From Tessaracoccus timonensis (GTDB lineage: Bacteria; Actinomycetota; Actinomycetes; Propionibacteriales; Propionibacteriaceae), in NCBI RefSeq assembly GCF_900343145.1, contig NZ_LT996886.1, forward strand, positions 1,798,001-1,862,000: DNA of 64,000 bases, written 5' to 3'. The notes beneath the pieces are model-generated. The model was not told the origin of the DNA, ran no database searches, and saw only the letters and a program-made list of their open reading frames with translations. This document shows, one piece after another, positions 46,711 through 54,920 of the stretch (its first letter is position 1; every line of letters begins with the position of its first letter). A program made the translations under genes and the position numbers.

Positions 46711-47397
46711 ATGGCAGGCGTGCGAAACCGGGATGCTCTCGAAGTTGCTCGCCTGAGTTTGGGAGGCGGGCTCGGGTTGATCCCACTCGGCATCGCGTTC
46801 GGCATGATGGTGATCCAAGCGGGTTTCCCCTGGTGGGTAGCGCCGGTGATGTCCATCGTCGTGTATGCGGGCTCGGTGGAACTGCTGCTGGTGAGCCTCA
46901 TCGCTGCCGGCACGCCGGTGCTCACCGTCGGCCTCACCGTGCTGCTGGTGAACGTGCGGCACGTGTTCTACGCCTTCAACTACCCGATCGACCGGGTGCA
47001 CGGCCTCGCGCGAGCGTACGGCGTGTATGCCCTCACCGACGAGACGTACGCGTTCATCGCAGGGGGTGAGGAGCATTGGACGGGAAGGCGGATCATCTGG
47101 CTCCAAGTGCTGCTGCAGGCGTACTGGGTGGGCGGCGGACTCATCGGCGTGGCCACGGCATTGTCGCTGCCCAGGCCCATCGAGGGGTTGGAGTTCGCGC
47201 TCGTCGCGCTCTTCATCGTGTTGGCGCTCGACGCCACGCGTACCCGGCGGGAGGTGCCGTCGGTGGTGATGGCGGTGGGTTGCTTCGGCGCGGCGCTCCT
47301 CGTGGCGCCCGGTGCGGCCCTACTGACATCGATGGTGCTGTTCACCGCCGCGCTGTTCGGCCGTCACCTGATGCGCGAGGGGAGCCGGCATGCCTGA
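46711..47397 (+). CDS. azlC: branched-chain amino acid exporter, large subunit AzlC
   Basis: About 228 residues with roughly seven membrane helices. GLIPLGIAFGMMVIQAGFP at the N-terminus and YAGSVELLLVSLI and LLVNVRHVFYAFNY match AzlC, which with AzlD exports branched-chain amino acids or analogues. The ATG at 46711 begins just before family similarity; the frame is open to 46615, but that part overlaps nothing and lacks similarity. It overlaps azlD by eight bases. Confidence 0.9.
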   Translation: MAGVRNRDALEVARLSLGGGLGLIPLGIAFGMMVIQAGFPWWVAPVMSIVVYAGSVELLLVSLIAAGTPVLTVGLTVLLVNVRHVFYAFNYPIDRVHGLARAYGVYALTDETYAFIAGGEEHWTGRRIIWLQVLLQAYWVGGGLIGVATALSLPRPIEGLEFALVALFIVLALDATRTRREVPSVVMAVGCFGAALLVAPGAALLTSMVLFTAALFGRHLMREGSRHA

Positions 47398-47722
47398 CCT
47401 CGGATATTTCGTGGCCGTCGTGGTTGTGGCCGGCGCGATCACCGTCGGGCTCCGCGCGGTACCGTTTCTGTTGCTTGCGCCGCTGCGCGAGTCGACGCTG
47501 GTGCGTCGCATCGGCGTGTGGATGCCGGCTGGGATTCTCACCATCCTGGCGCTGGCTACGCTGGTTTCTGCCTCCGACGGGGGACGCGCCGCGGCAGCCC
47601 TCATCGCGGCGGGGGTGACCGTCGGGGTGCACCTGCTCTTCGGGCGACGTTCACTGCTCAGCATCTTCGCTGGGACGGCCTGTTTCGTCGCGCTGGTGAA
47701 CAGCGGTTGGTTCGGTGGGTGA
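47390..47722 (+). CDS. azlD: branched-chain amino acid exporter, small subunit AzlD
   Basis: 110 residues with about four membrane helices. The ITVGLRAVPFLLLAPLR segment and WMPAGILTILALATL match AzlD. Its start lies inside azlC, the normal arrangement. A gap of ~140 bp then separates it from the DUF3800 islet; that gap has a GGTAC...GTACC inverted repeat at about 47795-47813 but no clear promoter. Confidence 0.9.
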   Translation: MPDLGYFVAVVVVAGAITVGLRAVPFLLLAPLRESTLVRRIGVWMPAGILTILALATLVSASDGGRAAAALIAAGVTVGVHLLFGRRSLLSIFAGTACFVALVNSGWFGG

Positions 47723-47863
47723 AGTACACCGGGCCGTGGATGCGCTCTGCAGGGGATGCTCCTGAGGACATCCGGGATTTGCCACAGCTGGCGGGTACCA
47801 TACTGAGTACCGGCAGGTGGTGTTTGACTTTCGGTTCGACGTGAGATGGGGAGGTGGCTTGAC

Positions 47864-48202
47864 GTGACCACCACGTCACTCACGAAGATCACGAGCGGAG
47901 ATGGCTACATTCAGGGCAGTCAGCTCGGCAAACTCGACGCTGGGCTGAAGTGGCCGTCTTGCATTGCTGCGCGAATCCTCCGAGGTGGGTCAACCCTCAC
48001 CTCCATCGCGGACGTCTCTGATGAAGAGCTGTTTGCCGAGGTTACTCGCAGGATGCAAGGAGAGCCGAAGGAGGCTAGCAATGCTGAGGCTGAGAAGAGC
48101 CCAGTCAGGTCGCTCGACGAGCACCGATGCAACAAGCTGATCGCCCATGCGCAACAAGTCGAGGCCGCTGCCGCGCCGGATGACCTGGAGGACGAGGAAT
48201 GA
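47864..48202 (+). CDS. unknown small protein paired with DUF3800
   Basis: 112 residues, not recognised. Residues ~1-45 (TSGDGYIQGSQLGKLDAGLK and following) are neutral; the rest is acidic and helical (SDEELFAEVTRRMQG ... AAAAPDDLEDEE). No membrane segment or catalytic motif. GTG 47864 lies about 9 nt after GGGAGG; ATG 47846 is an alternative. Codon third positions are less GC-biased than in neighbours, suggesting transfer. The stop overlaps the DUF3800 start (ATGA), so the two are a unit; it could be the partner or antitoxin-like subunit of that protein (inference). Confidence 0.55.
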   Translation: MTTTSLTKITSGDGYIQGSQLGKLDAGLKWPSCIAARILRGGSTLTSIADVSDEELFAEVTRRMQGEPKEASNAEAEKSPVRSLDEHRCNKLIAHAQQVEAAAAPDDLEDEE

Positions 48203-48957
48203 ACGGAATGCAGGACGCCCTCATCCCCGAATCGGGGGATCTTGCCGATGTCCCTTTCTGTCTCCCCGCCGACGTTCCGGTCTCAAGCCTGTTCCTAGAC
48301 GAGAGCGGATCTATGAATCCCAACGGTGGCCTCTTCGTTGTTGGGTTCCTCAAATGCCGGGACACGGCGTCTATCGATCGCGAGATTCGGCAGCTTCGGC
48401 AGCAGCTCAAGTTCTTCGGTGAGATCAAGTTCGGTCGTATCACGCAAGCCACTGAGCGCTTCTACATCGAACTCGTGGAGTACCTCGCCACATGCGACGT
48501 CCGGATTGGCGGTTCGGTCTACGAGCTGTCCCCCGCGGACTCAGCGAAGAGGCGATCCTGGGAGACGCAGGCGGTCATGGCGCGTCGACTCGTCGTCGCT
48601 AACGTGAATCAAGGTGAACTGGTCAACGTCTTCCTTGACCTCATCCAGACACCCAAGGGGCGCGTTCTGGCGGATGAAGTGCGGGAGCGGGCGAATGAGC
48701 AGCTTGGTACTCGTCGTGTTCTTGGGTGCTACGACCTGAACTCGGAATCGACGAACCTCCTGCAAGTGGCGGACGTGATCGCTGGCGCGATTGCGTACGA
48801 TCGGCGAAAGTGGGTAGGGGAGGTTCCCGATGCTCCGGCATCGGAGTCCACGCCCAAGGGTCGCGTGGCGGGACGCCTTCGTCGCGCCTTCGGACTCGAC
48901 AGCTTCGGTGACGTGCGCCGTGGGAGAGTGAACATCCTGACCATGAACCGGGTATAG
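48199..48957 (+). CDS. DUF3800 family protein (RNase-H-like fold candidate)
   Basis: 252 residues. SSLFLDESGSMNPNGGLFVV near the N-terminus carries the conserved Asp-Glu, and STNLLQVADVIAGAIAYDRR near the C-terminus the conserved Asp; these acids and the strand order suggest an RNase H-like nuclease fold, though activity is unproven for most members. DUF3800 proteins occur in phages, genomic islands and defence regions. GC and codon bias are lower than in housekeeping genes. It lies with a small upstream partner between azlCD and tRNA-His. Two hairpins follow in the 370-bp gap. Confidence 0.75.
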   Translation: MNGMQDALIPESGDLADVPFCLPADVPVSSLFLDESGSMNPNGGLFVVGFLKCRDTASIDREIRQLRQQLKFFGEIKFGRITQATERFYIELVEYLATCDVRIGGSVYELSPADSAKRRSWETQAVMARRLVVANVNQGELVNVFLDLIQTPKGRVLADEVRERANEQLGTRRVLGCYDLNSESTNLLQVADVIAGAIAYDRRKWVGEVPDAPASESTPKGRVAGRLRRAFGLDSFGDVRRGRVNILTMNRV

Positions 48958-49094
48958 CGATTTTCTTGTGCGGATCCGCGATTTGGGGCAAGATGGAGAC
49001 ACCGAACGGCTTTGGGTTACGTTCCCAGTATCCGGTCGGTGGGGCGTGAAGTTTCACGTACCCATGCGTGCTTAAAGGTCACGCTCACATACTT

Positions 49095-49129
49095 GCCCCG
49101 TGGCGACCACCCGGTTACCACGGGGCTTT
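49095..49129 (+). terminator. hairpin downstream of DUF3800
   Basis: GCCCCGTGG (49095-49103) pairs perfectly with CCACGGGGC (49118-49126), followed by TTT. The loop is 14 nt. The surrounding 48958-49329 region has no convincing gene. Confidence 0.65.
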
Positions 49130-49275
49130 GTGTTGCTCGTTCGGTTCTGCCGCACATCGCTGCAACCCTGATTGGTATGGAGCCAAGCCGATCTAGGAAT
49201 TGGATGCGTCAGCGGATGCTTTCATCGCGGCGCTTCGTGGGCTTGGGGCGGCCATGCCTCAGATTTCACCGGGTT

Positions 49276-49307
49276 GTAGCCGCAGGTGTAGCTGCGAGGC
49301 TACTTTT
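49276..49307 (+). terminator. second hairpin with T-run before tRNA-His
   Basis: GTAGCCGCAG (49276-49285) pairs with CTGCGAGGCTAC (49292-49303) with a small bulge, followed by TTTT. It could terminate rightward transcription before the opposing tRNA-His gene. Confidence 0.5.
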
Positions 49308-49329
49308 ACCGGCAAACCCCTAGCCGCAG

Positions 49330-49406
49330 TGGGGTGAGTAACGGGGCTTGAACCCGCGACCTTCTGGACCACAACCAGACGCTCTACCAGCTGAGCTATA
49401 CCCACC
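49330..49406 (-). tRNA. tRNA-His (GUG)
   Basis: A minus-strand cloverleaf including the extra G at position -1 (opposite C73) that marks tRNA-His, encoded CCA, and anticodon loop TTGTGGT giving anticodon GTG. Confidence 0.95.
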
Positions 49407-49477
49407 AATGTCGTTCATGACGACGACCAGCGATCATAGCGCACCTTGCCGCACTAAGGGAAACCGACGGCGCCTCA

Positions 49478-50131
49478 TCACTCCCCAACGTTGGTGTCCG
49501 GGGCGGCTGAGGGTTCGGCGGGGCGATGACCAGTCAGCGCGCCGCAGTGTTTCGTCGCGATCTCGGTGAGCTCCTCCGACGACGGCCCAGGCTGGGCGAC
49601 GAACAGGGCGTCGCGGTAGTAGCGCAGCTCCTCGATCGACTCCTGGATGTCCGCGAGCGCGCGGTGGTTGCCCGTCTTCGCCGGGGCCTTGTGCTGCACG
49701 CGGGGGTACCACCTGCGCGCGAGTTCCTTGATGCTGGAGACGTCGATGTTGCGGTAGTGGAGGTGCTGCTCGAGCTCGGGCATGTACTTGGCGAGGAACG
49801 CGCGGTCGGTGCCGATCGTGTTGCCCGCCAGCGGCGCTCTACGGGCGGTGGGGCAGTGCTCCTGCACGTACGCGAGCACCTGCTGCTGCGCGTCCGCGAG
49901 CGTGGTTCCCTCCGCGAGGAGGGGAAGCAACCCCGACTTGGTGTGCATCTCGGTGACGAACTCGCCCATGTGCTCCAGCTGGGCGTCGGTCGGCTTGATG
50001 ACGACGTCGATTCCTTCGCCCAGCACGTTGAGCTCCGAGTCGGTGACGAGCGCAGCCACCTCGCACAGCCCGTCGGCCTCCAAATCGAGGCCGGTCATTT
50101 CGCAGTCGATCCACACCATGTTGCTATTCAC
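49478..50131 (-). CDS. orn: oligoribonuclease
   Basis: A DEDDh 3'-5' exonuclease that degrades RNA fragments of two to five nucleotides, including pGpG. 217 residues. MVWIDCEMTGLDLEADGL holds the first Asp-Glu pair, IGTDRAFLAKYMPELEQHLH the second Asp and NHRALADIQESIEELRYY the His and last Asp. A leaderless promoter (TAGGCT, 8 nt) supports GTG 50131; ATG 50119 is a possible alternative. The ~25-residue Pro/Ala-rich C-terminal tail is an actinobacterial extension. Confidence 0.95.
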   Translation of the reverse strand: MNSNMVWIDCEMTGLDLEADGLCEVAALVTDSELNVLGEGIDVVIKPTDAQLEHMGEFVTEMHTKSGLLPLLAEGTTLADAQQQVLAYVQEHCPTARRAPLAGNTIGTDRAFLAKYMPELEQHLHYRNIDVSSIKELARRWYPRVQHKAPAKTGNHRALADIQESIEELRYYRDALFVAQPGPSSEELTEIATKHCGALTGHRPAEPSAAPDTNVGE

Positions 50132-50139
50132 GTCTCCTG

Positions 50140-50145
50140 AGCCTA
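50140..50145 (-). promoter_or_regulatory. -10 box of a leaderless orn promoter
   Basis: On the minus strand TAGGCT is followed by 8 nt and the GTG at 50131. Confidence 0.45.
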
Positions 50146-50179
50146 CCGCGTAGATGTCCCGGCTTTAGATGGTGGTTTG

Positions 50180-50185
50180 TAAGCT
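50180..50185 (+). promoter_or_regulatory. -10 box of a leaderless lipoprotein gene promoter
   Basis: TAAGCT is followed by 6 nt and the ATG at 50192. Confidence 0.5.
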
Positions 50186-50191
50186 TTCCCT

Positions 50192-50857
50192 ATGAGAAAC
50201 GCATGCCGCGCCGCCGCTGTGGCGCTCGCCCTCGTGCTCACCGGATGCGGGGGAGCCGCCGACGAGCAACCCAGCCAGCAGCCTGCTCCGGAGCCTTCCG
50301 AAGTGGCCTCCGGGCCCATTCAGGCGCCGAGCCCCGTCGAAACCATGAACGAGGAGCAGGCTTGGGACAACTGGGGCGACGAGTTGCCCGCGCCCGGTGA
50401 CGTCGACGGTGTGGTGCAGTTGGTACGTCTCACGTTCATGAGCGCTGAAGACATCCGCGCTCACCTGCGCATCGCGATCCCGGAGCAGATGATCCAAAGC
50501 GACGAGGTCACCTTCTGCGAGGAAGGCGACGTGCCCGGTGACATGGTCGGGTTCGGGTCGAATTGGCAGGCGAAGCGCAGCGACGCCCCCGGCTACCACG
50601 TCTGCGACACCACGGCGCAGTTCACCCTCGAGCAGTGGGGCGACGATGAGTGGGCGCCGCAACCGACGCTGGAGGACGGAGTCTGGCGCGTCAACCTTGG
50701 GGAAGTGCTCGCGCCGGAGGATACCGTCGGGCTGTATCGAATGCGGCTCGAGTTCGGGGGCGAGGTAGTGAACGCCTCCGACGGCGGCCAGATCGACGGC
50801 AAATCCGTCACCTGGCGGTCTGCCGCACCCGTGACCGCCGAAGCGAAGCAAGGGTGA
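50192..50857 (+). CDS. secreted lipoprotein of unknown function
   Basis: 221 residues. The N-terminal MRNACRAAAVALALVLTGCG is a lipoprotein signal with the lipobox LTGC, predicting lipidation at Cys ~19. A Pro/Ser/Glu/Gln-rich linker (about 24-50) leads to a domain with two cysteines (VTFCEEG and YHVCDTT) that could form a disulfide outside the cell. I do not recognise the family. It is divergent from orn and precedes tRNA-Arg; no operon partner is evident. Confidence 0.75.
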   Translation: MRNACRAAAVALALVLTGCGGAADEQPSQQPAPEPSEVASGPIQAPSPVETMNEEQAWDNWGDELPAPGDVDGVVQLVRLTFMSAEDIRAHLRIAIPEQMIQSDEVTFCEEGDVPGDMVGFGSNWQAKRSDAPGYHVCDTTAQFTLEQWGDDEWAPQPTLEDGVWRVNLGEVLAPEDTVGLYRMRLEFGGEVVNASDGGQIDGKSVTWRSAAPVTAEAKQG

Positions 50858-50905
50858 GGCTCACGTCGCGCATCCCGGCCGGCAGTGACTAGACTGATGC
50901 GCCGA

Positions 50906-50981
50906 GCGCCCGTAGCTCAATGGATAGAGCACCGGCCTTCTAATCCGTAGGTTGCAGGTTCGAATCCTGCCGGGCGCGCCA
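50906..50981 (+). tRNA. tRNA-Arg (UCU)
   Basis: Acceptor GCGCCCG/CGGGCGC, T-arm CAGGTTCGAATCCTG and encoded CCA. The loop CTTCTAA gives anticodon TCT, reading AGA. The anticodon stem CCGGC/TCCGT has C-U mismatches at its first and last positions, which is unusual. Confidence 0.9.
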
Positions 50982-51009
50982 CACCGGCGGGGGCGTCGCG
51001 ACAACAAAC

Positions 51010-51051
51010 AATGCTGGAACCCACCTGTTTCGGTGGGTTCCAGCATTCTTT
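51010..51051. terminator. strong intrinsic terminator after tRNA-Arg
   Basis: Perfect 16-bp arms (AATGCTGGAACCCACC at 51010-51025, inverse at 51032-51047) with a 6-nt loop, followed by CTTTATT. Confidence 0.88.
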
Positions 51052-51112
51052 ATTGCGACGTAGCGTCGTCGATGACGACCTACGAACAGCGTGCCTGCCC
51101 TGGGCTGGCGGA

Positions 51113-51118
51113 TAGCAT
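51113..51118 (+). promoter_or_regulatory. -10 box of a leaderless fic promoter
   Basis: TAGCAT is followed by 7 nt and the GTG at 51126. A similar TAGCGT lies 5 nt before the alternative ATG at 51072. Confidence 0.4.
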
Positions 51119-51125
51119 TGGTGTG

Positions 51126-51854
51126 GTGAGCGACGAGTATGAGGTGCACGCTGCCGGGCTGCTACAGGTCTTCCGAGAGCAGCGCGACATGCGCCTCCCG
51201 GGCGGGCTGTACCACCTGACCCAGCTTGAGCTTGCATACAACTCGAACCGGATCGAAGGCAGCCGACTCACTGCCGACCAGACCCGCTACCTGTTCGAGA
51301 CGAAGACAGTGATGGGCGACGCGCTCGTCGACGACGTCGTCGAAACGACGAATCACTTCCGCGCATTCGATGTCCTCATCGGGCGTGCGGGGGAACCTGT
51401 GACCGCAGGATCGCTAAAGGAATACCACCGCATCCTCAAAACCGGCACGTCAGACGCCGACCACGACTGGTTTCAGGTGGGCGATTGGAAGACGCTACCG
51501 AACGAGGTGGGTGGCCGGGCGACGACGCCGCCCGACGAGGTGCCGCACGCAATAGAGCAACTGTTCGACGATGCCCCCGATCAGATGACGTTCGAAGACA
51601 TCTGCAGGTTCCACTACGAGTTCGAGCGAATCCATCCGTTTCAAGATGGCAATGGGCGCGTCGGCAGGCTCGTGATGTTCGAACAGTGCCTCGCGAACAA
51701 CATTCTTCCGTTCGTGGTGCTCGACCACGAGAAGGCCTTCTACTACCGAGGGCTCCAGGAATTCGAGGAACAGCCAGGGTTCTTATTCGACACGCTGCGC
51801 CACTTCCAAGATCGCTACTTCGAGCGCTTCCAGCAGTTCATTCCCCGTCCATGA
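51126..51854 (+). CDS. Fic-domain protein (probable AMP transferase)
   Basis: 242 residues. The active-site motif is intact: ERIHPFQDGNGRVGRL (about 167-182), with the catalytic His and phosphate-binding loop. The self-inhibitory helix motif S-x-x-x-E-G occurs near the N-terminus as SNRIEGSRL (about 39-47), so this is an N-terminally autoinhibited Fic protein rather than one with a separate antitoxin. Such enzymes transfer AMP (or other nucleotide parts) to hydroxyl groups of target proteins; the target is unknown. Start GTG 51126 is chosen from the promoter; ATG 51072 would add 18 residues. No partner gene is adjacent. Confidence 0.9.
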   Translation: MSDEYEVHAAGLLQVFREQRDMRLPGGLYHLTQLELAYNSNRIEGSRLTADQTRYLFETKTVMGDALVDDVVETTNHFRAFDVLIGRAGEPVTAGSLKEYHRILKTGTSDADHDWFQVGDWKTLPNEVGGRATTPPDEVPHAIEQLFDDAPDQMTFEDICRFHYEFERIHPFQDGNGRVGRLVMFEQCLANNILPFVVLDHEKAFYYRGLQEFEEQPGFLFDTLRHFQDRYFERFQQFIPRP

Positions 51855-51901
51855 GCAGCGACGGCGCCTCGTCGCCGGATCGTTTTGTCAGACCCACCTT
51901 G

Positions 51902-51907
51902 TAGGCT
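51902..51907 (+). promoter_or_regulatory. -10 box of a leaderless prsW operon promoter
   Basis: TAGGCT is followed by 8 nt and the ATG at 51916. Confidence 0.45.
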
Positions 51908-51915
51908 TTGCAACT

Positions 51916-53250
51916 ATGAGCCAGGTAGCGATGCGTGAGCGCCGTCTAGCCGGCATCGCGTCCTCCGAGCACGTGGCGTGGTGGCGGCGGTTGCTTCGTC
52001 GCCCTGAACTGTGGCTCGCGGTGGTGTTACTGCCGGTGTATTTCCTGATGCTTCGCGATCAGTGGCACATGTTCACCACCCCGGAAACCTTCGAGGACGG
52101 CACCCAGACGCTCGCGTTCACGAAACAAACGGTGAAGCAGGCTGCGTTACTCGCTGCGCCCACCGCGGCGGTGTACGTGCTGTTGTTCATCTGGCTCGAC
52201 CGCTTCCGCCCGCAAAAGCCACTCATCTGGTTGCTGGTGTTCGGGTGGGGCGGCGCGGCCTCCACGTGGTTCTCCCTCCACATCAACACGTGGATGGGAC
52301 GCATGATGGCCACCACCGCTGCAGATTCAGACACGGGCTCACGCGCCGCCGTGTTCGCCGCGCCATTCAGTGAAGAGGTCACGAAAGCGACGGTGCTGTT
52401 CCTGCTGATTATTCTGCTGCGGCGCAAGATCGTCTCCAGGCTGAGCGTTGTGATGCTCTCCGGGCTGTCGGCAATCGGCTTCGCCTTCGTCGAGAACATC
52501 ATCTACTACGGGCGCATCATCACCTACGCCCTCCACGACGTCTCCGTCGCGAACCCCGAAGAAGCGGTGAACGAGCTGGTCATGCTGCGCGGCGTGTACA
52601 CGTCGTTTGGCCACCCGCTGTTCACCATGATGACGGCGACGGGGCTCGTCGTGGGTATCACCGCGCGCTCGAAACTCGTGCGCGTGATGGCGCCGCTTGG
52701 CGGGTTCCTGCTTGCAGTTGGCGGGCACATGTTGTTCAACGGTTTGGCCTCGACGCGGCCGCCCGAGGCGCTGATGACGCAGTGGATTATGGCGCTGGTG
52801 CTGGTGGGGCTGCTCGTCATCTCGCTCATTGTTTCTGTGGTGCAGCAGGCGCGGCTCATCCGCCATCGCCTCACCGATTTCTCCGCGCAAGGCTGGGTGA
52901 GCGAGCGCGAGGTCGAGCTGTTCTCCGGCCCGTTCCGGCGCATGCGCTACCTGTTCGTCGCGGTCTTCTGGGGCCCCAAACGCTGGTGGTACACCGTTCG
53001 CTTCACCCGCCGCATGACGGAACTGGCCTACCTGCGCTCCGACCTCACCCGCGGCCTCATCAGCAACGGAGCCGAGCACCGCATCCACGAGATCATCGAA
53101 GAGCTGCCCACGCTGCGCAGTAAGGCGCTACCCACGGCTCCGGGCGTGAAGCCGCTGGGGTGGCGTAAACCCAAAATCCGACGTGCCCCCGCACCCCAGG
53201 CGGTGTACCCCGGCCCGAGCGGTCTCGGCGGAAACTGGCCGCAACCATGA
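51916..53250 (+). CDS. PrsW family intramembrane protease
   Basis: 444 residues, with about eight to nine membrane helices in the first ~320 residues. The glutamate protease-like motifs are intact: APFSEEVTKA near 153 (catalytic Glu-Glu), FAFVENIIYY, SFGHPLFTMMTATGLVVG and the GGHMLFNG helix. The last ~125 residues are cytosolic and basic, ending in a Pro-rich tail. PrsW enzymes cleave membrane anti-sigma factors and related proteins. Its stop overlaps the first dynamin-like GTPase (ATGA), forming a three-gene membrane-related operon. Confidence 0.9.
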   Translation: MSQVAMRERRLAGIASSEHVAWWRRLLRRPELWLAVVLLPVYFLMLRDQWHMFTTPETFEDGTQTLAFTKQTVKQAALLAAPTAAVYVLLFIWLDRFRPQKPLIWLLVFGWGGAASTWFSLHINTWMGRMMATTAADSDTGSRAAVFAAPFSEEVTKATVLFLLIILLRRKIVSRLSVVMLSGLSAIGFAFVENIIYYGRIITYALHDVSVANPEEAVNELVMLRGVYTSFGHPLFTMMTATGLVVGITARSKLVRVMAPLGGFLLAVGGHMLFNGLASTRPPEALMTQWIMALVLVGLLVISLIVSVVQQARLIRHRLTDFSAQGWVSEREVELFSGPFRRMRYLFVAVFWGPKRWWYTVRFTRRMTELAYLRSDLTRGLISNGAEHRIHEIIEELPTLRSKALPTAPGVKPLGWRKPKIRRAPAPQAVYPGPSGLGGNWPQP

Positions 53251-54920
53251 GCCTCGAATCCGCGTTGGCGGGCCTCCTTTCCGAGCTCGAGGCGCTGCGC
53301 TTCCCGCTGGCGCTATCCTCCTCCGACGAGCATTCGCACCGCGCACAGGCAGCAGCGGGGCAACTCCGCGACTATCTGCTCCCACGCGCGGCCACCATCG
53401 ACGCGCCGCTGCTCGCCGTCGTCGGCGGCTCGACGGGTGCCGGGAAATCCACCCTTGTCAACTCTCTCTTGCGCCGCCACGTCACGCGGCCCGGCGTGCG
53501 CCGCCCGACGACGAAGTCGCCCGTGCTCATCTGCCACCCATCGGACGCGCAGTGGTTCCGCTCCGGCAACGTCCTGCCCGAGCTCACCCGCACCGATGTC
53601 GAACTCGAAGATACCCGCGCGCTGCACATCGTCGAGGTGCCATCGATGCCGGAAGGCCTCGCACTGCTCGATGCACCCGACGTCGACTCTGTCGACGACG
53701 CCAACCGCACCCTCGCGCGCCAACTCCTGCTGGCTGCCGACCTGTGGCTGTTCGTCACCTCCGCAGCCCGCTACGCCGACGCGGTGCCCTGGGAACTGCT
53801 GAAAAGCGCCGCCGCGCGCGAGCTGTTCCTCGGCGTGGTCATCAACCGGTGCCCGCCAGGTAGCACGCAAGAGGTCGGCTCAGACTTGGCGAGGATGCTC
53901 GTCGACGAAGGCCTCGGCGCCGCGCCGCTGTTCGCCATCGAGGAAACCCCGCTCGAAGACGGCATGATGCCCGACACCGCCGTCGCGCCCATCCGCGGGT
54001 GGCTGGGCGGGCTCACCTCGCAGCAGGAGGCGCGCGTCGAGGTGGTGAAACAGTCGCTCACCGGGGCGCTTCGGCAGCTCGACGTCGAGGTCGAGGCGCT
54101 GCGCGAGGGCGTCGAGGCACAGCAACGCGCCGCCGACGACCTACGCGGCCAAGCCACCGGCGAATTCGAGGGCGCGGCCGAGCAGATCGGCGTCATGCTG
54201 GGCGACGGTTCCATGCTGCGTGGCGAGATCGTCAACCACTGGCACGACGTCGTCGGCACCTCGCAACTCATGCGCGGCCTCGACGAGAAAGTGGCATCCC
54301 TGCGCGCCACGGCCCACCGTTGGTTCCGTGCCGAACCGAACGCGGAGGAAGCCAACGAAGAAGTCTCGAGCCAGCTCGCGCGCGTCATCACTGCCGCCGC
54401 CGACGAAGCATGCGACGACATTGCGCAGGCCTGGTCGCACACCGCGTGGGGGCGCACCCTACTTACTGACGACCTGCGCGCGGCATCCCCCGATTTCCAC
54501 GACCGCGCCTCGGCCGCGGTGCGCGGCTGGCAGCAAGATGTGCTCGGGCTCGTCAGTGAGCAGGGCAAGGGCAAACGCTTCCGCGCGCGCATGTTCGCGT
54601 TCGGCACGAACGCGCTCGGTCTCACGCTGATGATCGCGGTGTTCGCGTCCACAGGCGGGCTCACCGGAGCCGAAGCGGGCATCGCGGGTACCACGTCGGT
54701 GTTGTCGCAGCGCGTGCTGGAATCCGTGTTCGGTGCCGGAGCCGTCGAACGCCTCACCACTGAGGCACGCTCCCTGCTCGATGCGCGCGTGCAGAACCTG
54801 CTCGTCGAGGAAGCCGCCCGGTTCACCAGCGTCGTCGACGAGGCGTCCGTCGCGCCCGATGTCGCGGAACGGCTCGCGGCAGCGGCTGCGCAGGTGCGGG
54901 AAGCGAGGGCCACGCTGTGA
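53247..54920 (+). CDS. dynamin-like GTPase, first of tandem pair
   Basis: 557 residues. Walker A is VVGGSTGAGKSTLVNSLL (about 57-74), switch I Thr in RRPTTKSPV, LLDAPDVDS (DxxG-like G3) and VVINRCPPG (G4-like). A long helical stalk follows, with a hydrophobic stretch near 455-490 (ALGLTLMIAVFASTGG) that may dip into membrane. The layout matches bacterial dynamin-like proteins, which often occur as adjacent pairs (Streptomyces DynA/DynB, Bacillus fused DynA) and remodel or repair membranes. ATGA overlap with prsW and GTGA with the second GTPase show coupled translation. Confidence 0.8.
   Translation: MSLESALAGLLSELEALRFPLALSSSDEHSHRAQAAAGQLRDYLLPRAATIDAPLLAVVGGSTGAGKSTLVNSLLRRHVTRPGVRRPTTKSPVLICHPSDAQWFRSGNVLPELTRTDVELEDTRALHIVEVPSMPEGLALLDAPDVDSVDDANRTLARQLLLAADLWLFVTSAARYADAVPWELLKSAAARELFLGVVINRCPPGSTQEVGSDLARMLVDEGLGAAPLFAIEETPLEDGMMPDTAVAPIRGWLGGLTSQQEARVEVVKQSLTGALRQLDVEVEALREGVEAQQRAADDLRGQATGEFEGAAEQIGVMLGDGSMLRGEIVNHWHDVVGTSQLMRGLDEKVASLRATAHRWFRAEPNAEEANEEVSSQLARVITAAADEACDDIAQAWSHTAWGRTLLTDDLRAASPDFHDRASAAVRGWQQDVLGLVSEQGKGKRFRARMFAFGTNALGLTLMIAVFASTGGLTGAEAGIAGTTSVLSQRVLESVFGAGAVERLTTEARSLLDARVQNLLVEEAARFTSVVDEASVAPDVAERLAAAAAQVREARATL

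Noticed and set aside
49012-49323. A 103-codon frame downstream of DUF3800
   Set aside because: Crosses two hairpins, has no ribosome binding site and no recognisable composition; treated as non-coding.
50861-51237. Short minus-strand frames over tRNA-Arg (peptides such as GFEPATYGLEGRCSIH)
   Set aside because: This is the familiar false peptide produced by translating the reverse strand of a tRNA.
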